This document shows positions 59,577-64,000 of a stretch of DNA of 64,000 nt, piece after piece. Source of the stretch: Streptomyces sp. NBC_01317 (GTDB lineage: Bacteria > Actinomycetota > Actinomycetes > Streptomycetales > Streptomycetaceae); the NCBI RefSeq assembly GCF_035961655.1, contig NZ_CP108393.1:4075501-4139500 (forward strand). Direction: 5' to 3'. The position numbers were made by a program, and so were the translations under genes. How positions within the stretch are numbered: position 1 is the stretch's first letter; every line of letters begins with the position of its first letter. The notes below the pieces were generated by a model that was given only the letters and a program-made list of their open reading frames with translations, was not told the DNA's origin and ran no database searches.

Positions 59577-59792
59577 ATGGGCATCGGTGGATGTATCGGA
59601 CTCATCGGCGTAGGAGCCATCCTCACGTTCGCGACCGACTGGCACTCCGACAGCGTGAACGTCGACCTGGTCGGCCTGATCATGATGGCGGTGGGCATCA
59701 TCGGCATAGCCACCTTCACCAGCATCGCCCGCCGCAGGCGCGCCGTGGTCGCCCCCACGGTGGTCCAACAGGACGACCGCAGGGGCTTCTGA
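59577..59792 (+). CDS. Small DUF6458-type membrane protein
   Basis: A 71-residue protein from ATG 59577 behind AGGAGG. Two helices: GIGGCIGLIGVGAILTFATD and VDLVGLIMMAVGIIGIATFT, joined by WHSDSVN, then a basic tail (ARRRR). This two-helix pattern with a conserved VDL turn is widespread in actinobacteria. Function unknown. Confidence 0.82.
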   Translation: MGIGGCIGLIGVGAILTFATDWHSDSVNVDLVGLIMMAVGIIGIATFTSIARRRRAVVAPTVVQQDDRRGF

Positions 59793-59918
59793 CCCAGGCC
59801 CCTGGCTCGGGGGCGGCTGTGGCCAAGCCCCCAGCGCCTATCCGGGCGCACCGCTCCGGCTCCGAGCGCTCCCGGTGGTTGTCGCCGCCTGACCCCACAG
59901 ACAGCCACGCGTCGCTCG

Positions 59919-59955
59919 GACACGCCCCGCCGGTACTTCGTCGGCGGGGCGTGTC
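59919..59955. terminator. Hairpin between convergent genes
   Basis: A 14-bp perfect stem (GACACGCCCCGCCG and complement) with a 9-base loop, between the DUF6458 gene (+) and the Nudix gene (-). Confidence 0.78.
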
Positions 59956-60015
59956 TGTGTGCAGGGAGAGCGGCCGAGGCCCCGAAAGCGGACGACGTCG
60001 ACGCCGCCACCGAGG

Positions 60016-60558
60016 TCAGAGAAGCGCCCTGGTGACCCGCTGCTTCAGCCGCTCGTCGATGAGGCTTTCCACCGTGCGCCACATGGCGTCGGTGACCTCT
60101 TCGGTCTGCAGTTCGCCGATGTCGGCGGTGGTACGGAAAAGGAATCGGAAGTCGAAGTGCTGGTGGGCGGGCTCGTCCTTGGCGGGGTTGGCGTCGATGG
60201 GGTGGACGTCGATGTGCAGCGGGGTCTCGCTGTGCGGGGTGACGGCGTAGGGCGGGATGCCGGTCTCTTCGGCGAGTTCACGGCCGGCGGTTTGCAGGAG
60301 CGTGTGGTCGGAGGACTCGATGTGGCCGCCGGGCAGCAGCCATGTCCCGGTGGCGTTGTGGAGGATGTGCAGGACACGGCCGTCGCGGCCGACGAGGATC
60401 GCGCCTGCCGTGACGTGTCCCGGCAGGGACTCACGGCTGGTGAGGTCGTCGCCGCTGTCGAGGAGGCCCTGAACGATGTCGATCTCGTGCTTGTCCTCGG
60501 GGTGCTGGTCGAGGTACGCGGTGAGGGTGGTGCGGATGTGGTTGGCCGTGATGGGCAT
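60016..60558 (-). CDS. Nudix hydrolase
   Basis: A 180-residue Nudix enzyme. The N-terminal helix region (MPITANHIRTTLTAYLDQHP) precedes AGAILVGRDGRVLHILHNAT and the Nudix box, LPGGHIESSDHTLLQTAG followed by RELAEETGI. The box keeps the catalytic REL-x-EE-x-G but has Asp for the first Glu and one extra residue. It hydrolyses a nucleoside-diphosphate derivative; the substrate is unknown. It starts 5 bp after the SAH-hydrolase-like gene and is last in that operon. Confidence 0.87.
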   Translation of the reverse strand: MPITANHIRTTLTAYLDQHPEDKHEIDIVQGLLDSGDDLTSRESLPGHVTAGAILVGRDGRVLHILHNATGTWLLPGGHIESSDHTLLQTAGRELAEETGIPPYAVTPHSETPLHIDVHPIDANPAKDEPAHQHFDFRFLFRTTADIGELQTEEVTDAMWRTVESLIDERLKQRVTRALL

Positions 60559-60563
60559 GGTGA

Positions 60564-61685
60564 TCACCTGTTGAAGTAGGAGAGCCAGGTCGCCGCGATG
60601 GCCTCGCGGTCGGATGCGGGGACCTCGTGGATGCCAGGTGCGAGATCTCTGCGGGTGAGCATCCTGATCGCGGCGAGGATTTCGGCCTGGATCAGGAAGA
60701 TGAACGGCCCAACGCTCGCGCCGTGGATGAAGTTGACCGCATTGCCGCCGTTGGCCAGATAGAAGTAATGGCCGATGGTTTGGAAGCGGGTGATGTGGTC
60801 GCCGACGACCGTGCGGGTGTAGACGTCCGGTAGGCCTGCGAGGTCGAGCTCGTCCTCGCTGGAGGTGACAGTGGCGACGTAGGCGCCATTGCGCAGGTGG
60901 GAAAAGTCTTCGCCGCGCAGGGAGACCGCGCCGGTCGCGCAGAGCACCAGGCCGGCACCGGTGAGCGCGCTCTCGCGGTCGCGGGCGACGGTGAAGCCCT
61001 GGGACAGGGCTTGGGTACGCCGTACGGGGTCGATGTCGAAGACGGTGACCTGAACACCCTTGGCATGCAGGAGCCGGGCGATGGAGGAGCCGAGCTTGCC
61101 GAAGCCGATCACGAGGGCGGGGCGACCATGGAGGATGTCGCCGCGGCCGCGCATGACGGCCTCGGTGGAGAACACGACGGACTGGCCGACGAGGTAGTCC
61201 TCGGGGTCCTTGAGCGGGGAGCGGGCCACCGAGATGACGGGGCAGCGCAGTTTGTCGAGAGCTTCGTAGCGGCGATGGCCGTTCTCGGTGTCCTCGACGA
61301 CGCCGACCAGGCGTCCGGTGAAGTGGCTGTGGAGGTCGGTGAGGGTGGGGGCGAAGTAGCCGCCGACGTCGAGGAGGGAGATGGGTTCCCCGGCGGCCCG
61401 GGACTCGAAGTAGTCCAGCGCGGTGTCCGGGTCGGTGAACAGTTCGCGCGTCAGGGTGTCGACAGCGACGGTCCGCTCGGTCTCGCGCTGGGCAGCCGGG
61501 TGGACGGACTTCGGCTTGGGCAGCACAGCTGTGAGCCGGGACATCGCGGCAACGGCGCGGACGAATGCCGGGCGCTCGGACAACAGGTGGGTGATCAGGA
61601 ACGAGGAGGTCAGCTCGTCGGGGGCGAACTGGGATGCGATCCGGGCGAAGTAGGCGTCCAGCCTCGCGCGTTCGAAGGTTTCCAT
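60564..61685 (-). CDS. S-adenosylhomocysteine-hydrolase-like NAD-binding protein
   Basis: A 373-residue protein. The middle has the Rossmann signature RPALVIGFGKLGSSIARLLH near residue 191, AKGVQVTVFDIDPVRRTQAL and VLCATGAVSLRGEDFSHLRN, the pattern of the AdoHcyase NAD domain. The C-terminal part (FQTIGHYFYLANGGNAVNFI) also recalls it. It is shorter than true SAH hydrolases (430-490) and its N-terminal half lacks their obvious catalytic blocks, so it may act on a different nucleoside or thioether, or be a regulator. Clustered with Nudix, XRE and YdcF genes. Confidence 0.78.
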   Translation of the reverse strand: METFERARLDAYFARIASQFAPDELTSSFLITHLLSERPAFVRAVAAMSRLTAVLPKPKSVHPAAQRETERTVAVDTLTRELFTDPDTALDYFESRAAGEPISLLDVGGYFAPTLTDLHSHFTGRLVGVVEDTENGHRRYEALDKLRCPVISVARSPLKDPEDYLVGQSVVFSTEAVMRGRGDILHGRPALVIGFGKLGSSIARLLHAKGVQVTVFDIDPVRRTQALSQGFTVARDRESALTGAGLVLCATGAVSLRGEDFSHLRNGAYVATVTSSEDELDLAGLPDVYTRTVVGDHITRFQTIGHYFYLANGGNAVNFIHGASVGPFIFLIQAEILAAIRMLTRRDLAPGIHEVPASDREAIAATWLSYFNR

Positions 61686-61689
61686 GGCA

Positions 61690-62016
61690 GTTCCCTCTCA
61701 TCCGTACAACCGGGGCCTTGCAGGAGGTTCCGGGCGGCACGCGAGACCACTGGCCGAAGCTTGGGGCCGGGGCGAGCACGCCGTAGACGTCCGGCAAGGC
61801 CAACGCGTCCAGGAGACCGATGAAGGCCACAGAATCGGCGTCGGCACTCGCCTCGCGGTCGGTGAAGACCCCGGACAGCTCAAGCTCGTGGCTGCGGCAG
61901 TACTCGGCGAGCGAGGCGACCAGCGCCGCCCGCCGGGTTTCGGAGACGCGCACCAGCCGCAGAAAACCGTAGACGACAGGCCCACTGACCGGGCGATGTT
62001 CCGTGAGGGGTTGCAT
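61690..62016 (-). CDS. Resolvase-N-like protein, 3' end unclear
   Basis: From ATG 62016 the frame gives VVYGFLRLVRVSETRRAALV, SLAEYCRSHELELSGVFTDR and GLLDALALPDVYGVLAPAPS, like the catalytic N-domain of serine recombinases. The catalytic serine expected near the first strand is not evident and no DNA-binding domain follows. The frame does not stop before the next gene; it stays open as far as 60016, so the end given here is provisional. In +1 relative to it a stop lies at 61698, so a frameshift is possible. Divergent from the XRE gene. Confidence 0.5.
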
Positions 62017-62094
62017 GCGGGGGACCGTCCAGAGGGTCGGCACGTGGTGACGATCCTGAGCATGGAGGTTGCCGGACTTCCGGCCAATCACCCT

Positions 62095-62116
62095 CCGTTC
62101 TACTTCCGTTCCACTT
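62095..62116. promoter_or_regulatory. Tandem 11-bp direct repeat in the divergent promoter
   Basis: CCGTTCTACTT and CCGTTCCACTT lie side by side between the divergent resolvase-like and XRE genes. Adjacent repeats one helical turn apart are typical of cooperative regulator binding; the neighbouring XRE protein is the natural candidate. Confidence 0.55.
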
Positions 62117-62168
62117 TTGTCCCGCCCCTTACACGTGTCTGCTTCGATGACGGTGGAAGGGAGTGAGC

Positions 62169-63269
62169 GTGGCGACCGTGCACCACTGGACCGGCCTGGA
62201 GGCCAGGGCACTGCGTCTCGCCCTGCGCTTCAGTGTGCGGGCCTTTGCCGAGCACCTCGGCGTGGCCGTCGCGACGGTCTCGAAGTGGGAGAGCAAGCGT
62301 GCCGAAACCGAGCCCAGACCCGACACCCAGGCCATCCTCGACACGGCCCTAGGACGCGCGGACGCCCACGCCCACCTGCGCTTCGAGACACTCCTGTCCG
62401 AGATGGCGGGCACCGTGCAAGGCGCCGGACGGCGCGTCACCGCCGTCGGTCCCCGAGCCTGGGAGTACGAATCGTGGGCCGATGACCTGGACCGTGTCGT
62501 GGTCGCTCTCTCCCGTCAGAACTTCGTCTTCGCCGACAGCCTGCTCAGCCGCTGGTTGGTGCGGTTCAACGCCCAAAGACTGGATGAGAAGGGCCTGTAC
62601 CTCTTCGCTCGCTCGACGGCGCTGCTCGGGGATCTCAAACGTGACCAAGGGGTGGTGCTCGGCCCACTCTCCGCCCAGCACTCCTACGTTGGAGCTCGCG
62701 CGGTCTTCACCCAGCTCGACATCCCGCGTCGTGTCGCCCAGCTCGACCTCTCCCTCGCGGTGATCACGGAAATGTCCGGCAGGCTGGAGGTTGCCGCCCG
62801 CCATTACGAAACGCTCGCGGTTGACGACCGGCTCTCCCGCCGGGACCGCGCCAGGGCCCGCCTGTGGGTGGGTACGGCGCTGAGCAAGAACGGTCGCCAC
62901 GACTACGCGACCCGCGTCATGCGGGCCGCGACCCGCGACTTCGAGGACCTCACCGAACCCGACGACTGGTCGGTCGCTCACCAGAAACTCGCCCTCGCCC
63001 GCCGTGGCGCCGGCGACCTCACCCAAGCCCTGTACTTCATCGACATCGCCCGCAGCAGCGGGGCCACCGACTCTCCGATGCAACGCGTACGGCTGGACAC
63101 CGCTCACGGCCACATCCTGCTCTCCGACGCGGCGACCCGGGATGATGGACACCACGTCCTCGATCGGGCCACCCGCGCGGCCGCGCAGTACGGACTCGTA
63201 CACCAACTGCGCAGTATCGAGGGCGTCAAGGCCATGAACGAGGGGCCGACCGGGCCCCGGCGACGGTGA
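62169..63269 (+). CDS. XRE-type regulator with TPR-like C-terminal region
   Basis: A protein of about 366 residues. HTH at residues 10-60: LALRFSVRAFAEHLGVAVAT and VSKWESKRAETEPRPDTQAI. The rest is helical with TPR-like pairs (VAARHYETLAVDDRLSRRDR, ARLWVGTALSKNGRHDYATR). GTG 62169 is preferred because AAGGGA lies six bases before it; GTG 62163 is the alternative. Such regulators sense small molecules or peptides through the TPR region (inference). It probably controls the divergent operon and the gene behind it. Confidence 0.85.
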   Translation: MATVHHWTGLEARALRLALRFSVRAFAEHLGVAVATVSKWESKRAETEPRPDTQAILDTALGRADAHAHLRFETLLSEMAGTVQGAGRRVTAVGPRAWEYESWADDLDRVVVALSRQNFVFADSLLSRWLVRFNAQRLDEKGLYLFARSTALLGDLKRDQGVVLGPLSAQHSYVGARAVFTQLDIPRRVAQLDLSLAVITEMSGRLEVAARHYETLAVDDRLSRRDRARARLWVGTALSKNGRHDYATRVMRAATRDFEDLTEPDDWSVAHQKLALARRGAGDLTQALYFIDIARSSGATDSPMQRVRLDTAHGHILLSDAATRDDGHHVLDRATRAAAQYGLVHQLRSIEGVKAMNEGPTGPRRR

Positions 63270-63283
63270 CCAGGGAGAAACGT

Positions 63284-63952
63284 GTGAGAGACAACCAGCA
63301 GGCCATCACGGAGGACCAGTGGCGCCGGGCCGCGCTCATCTGGGACTACCACCAGATGCATCACCGGCTTCGGCCGGTCGACGTGGCGATCGGGCTGGGC
63401 AGCCACGACTTGGGCGTCGCCACCCACTCCGTCGAGTTGTACCGCGCCAGGCTGTTTCCGACTCTCGTTTTCACCGGCGGCAACAGCCCCACCACCGCCA
63501 AGGTCTTCCCGCGCGGTGAGGCCGTCCACTTCCGCGAGCACGCCATCGGCCTCGGCGTCCCCGCCGAGGCGATCCTGCTGGAACCGGAGGCCGGCAACAC
63601 AGGGCAGAACATCACTCTCTCCCGAGAAGTCCTCGCCGCTGCCGGCATCACCCCGGCGACGGTGCTGCTGGTCTCCAAGCCCTACATGGAACGGCGGTCG
63701 TTCGCGACCGCCCGAAAGCTGTGGCCCGACGTCGAGATCCTCTGCGCGTCGGAGCCCCTGGAGTTCGATGACTACGTGAAGTCCATCGGCGACGAGAAGC
63801 TCGTCCTGGACATGCTCGTCGGCGACCTCCAGCGGGTCATCGAGTATCCGAAGCTCGGATTCGCCATCGAGCAGGAGGTCCCGGAGGACGTCCATGGAGC
63901 GTACGAATCCCTCATCCAGGATGGCTTCACCAGCCGTCTCATCTCTTCCTGA
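63284..63952 (+). CDS. YdcF/ElyC-family (DUF218) protein
   Basis: A protein of about 222 residues. The DUF218 Rossmann-like fold is clear: PVDVAIGLGSHDLGVATHSV, RLFPTLVFTGGNSPTTAKVF, ILLEPEAGNTGQNITLSREV, VLLVSKPYMERRSFATARKL. Family members bind nucleotides or SAM; their activity is mostly unknown. No signal or membrane helix is present, so this is a cytosolic form. GTG 63284 is used because GGGAG precedes it; GTG 63266 would overlap the XRE stop. Nothing is visible in 63953-64000. Confidence 0.85.
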   Translation: MRDNQQAITEDQWRRAALIWDYHQMHHRLRPVDVAIGLGSHDLGVATHSVELYRARLFPTLVFTGGNSPTTAKVFPRGEAVHFREHAIGLGVPAEAILLEPEAGNTGQNITLSREVLAAAGITPATVLLVSKPYMERRSFATARKLWPDVEILCASEPLEFDDYVKSIGDEKLVLDMLVGDLQRVIEYPKLGFAIEQEVPEDVHGAYESLIQDGFTSRLISS

Positions 63953-64000
63953 CCTGCCCCGACCGGGCGGGCTGTGCGCAATTCACCAGCCCAATCTGTT

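Noticed and set aside
1..64000. tRNA, rRNA, riboswitch, insertion sequence or attachment site
   Set aside because: None was recognised on either strand by eye; a covariance-model scan would be decisive for RNA elements.

Overview
The window is high-GC actinobacterial DNA and almost certainly comes from a Streptomyces chromosome. The evidence is the codon bias (third positions nearly all G or C), several XRE regulators with DUF397 partners, a mycothiol-dependent isomerase family protein, a SpoIIE-type phosphatase with an ATPase domain, DmdR/IdeR-like iron boxes and many Streptomyces-type DUF genes. No rRNA, tRNA, CRISPR array, insertion sequence or replication origin is visible. Nothing marks this as plasmid or prophage.

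Layout. 1-1676: edge of an XRE/DUF5753 regulator, a family 2 glycosyltransferase, and a 15-bp tandem repeat that reiterates its stop codon. 1722-8231: an iron-regulated hydroxamate-siderophore block (diaminobutyrate aminotransferase, PLP decarboxylase, amine N-monooxygenase on the minus strand; a convergent FecB-type lipoprotein on the plus strand), with an iron box at each outer end and no visible NIS synthetase. 8430-9970: small metabolic genes. 10069-17067: a polymorphic-toxin locus (immunity gene, RHS core, HINT domain, C-terminal toxin) whose 5' part is missing and which abuts, head to head, the 3' part of an FG-GAP protein. 17141-23809: a PCuAC-like protein, an XRE-DUF397 module plus a second DUF397 copy broken by one in-frame stop, an imine-reductase-like oxidoreductase with a divergent MerR regulator, and an I36 inhibitor. 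24035-26310: a CE1758/CE1759-type luciferase-like monooxygenase with its FMN reductase, then a universal stress protein. 26493-35698: DrrAB-type ABC transporter, DoxX divergent from MarR with two strong palindromes, and membrane proteins including a FUSC-type protein.

36046-50000: S4 RNA-binding protein, amino-acid permease, Tat-exported PhoX phosphatase, a VWA protein with eight degenerate repeats, metG, an L,D-transpeptidase lipoprotein, cutA and aspS. 50030-59792: SpoIIE phosphatase, an AI-2E-family transporter whose tail is built from a dispersed intergenic repeat amplified as an 84-bp tandem array, pirin, SseB, an acyl-CoA dehydrogenase and an M18 aminopeptidase. 60016-63952: a compact divergent cluster (Nudix hydrolase, S-adenosylhomocysteine-hydrolase-like protein and a resolvase-like fragment on one side; XRE regulator and YdcF/DUF218 protein on the other) of unknown function. 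It is my best candidate for an undescribed system.

Assignments rest on reading translations and motifs by eye. No database search was run.
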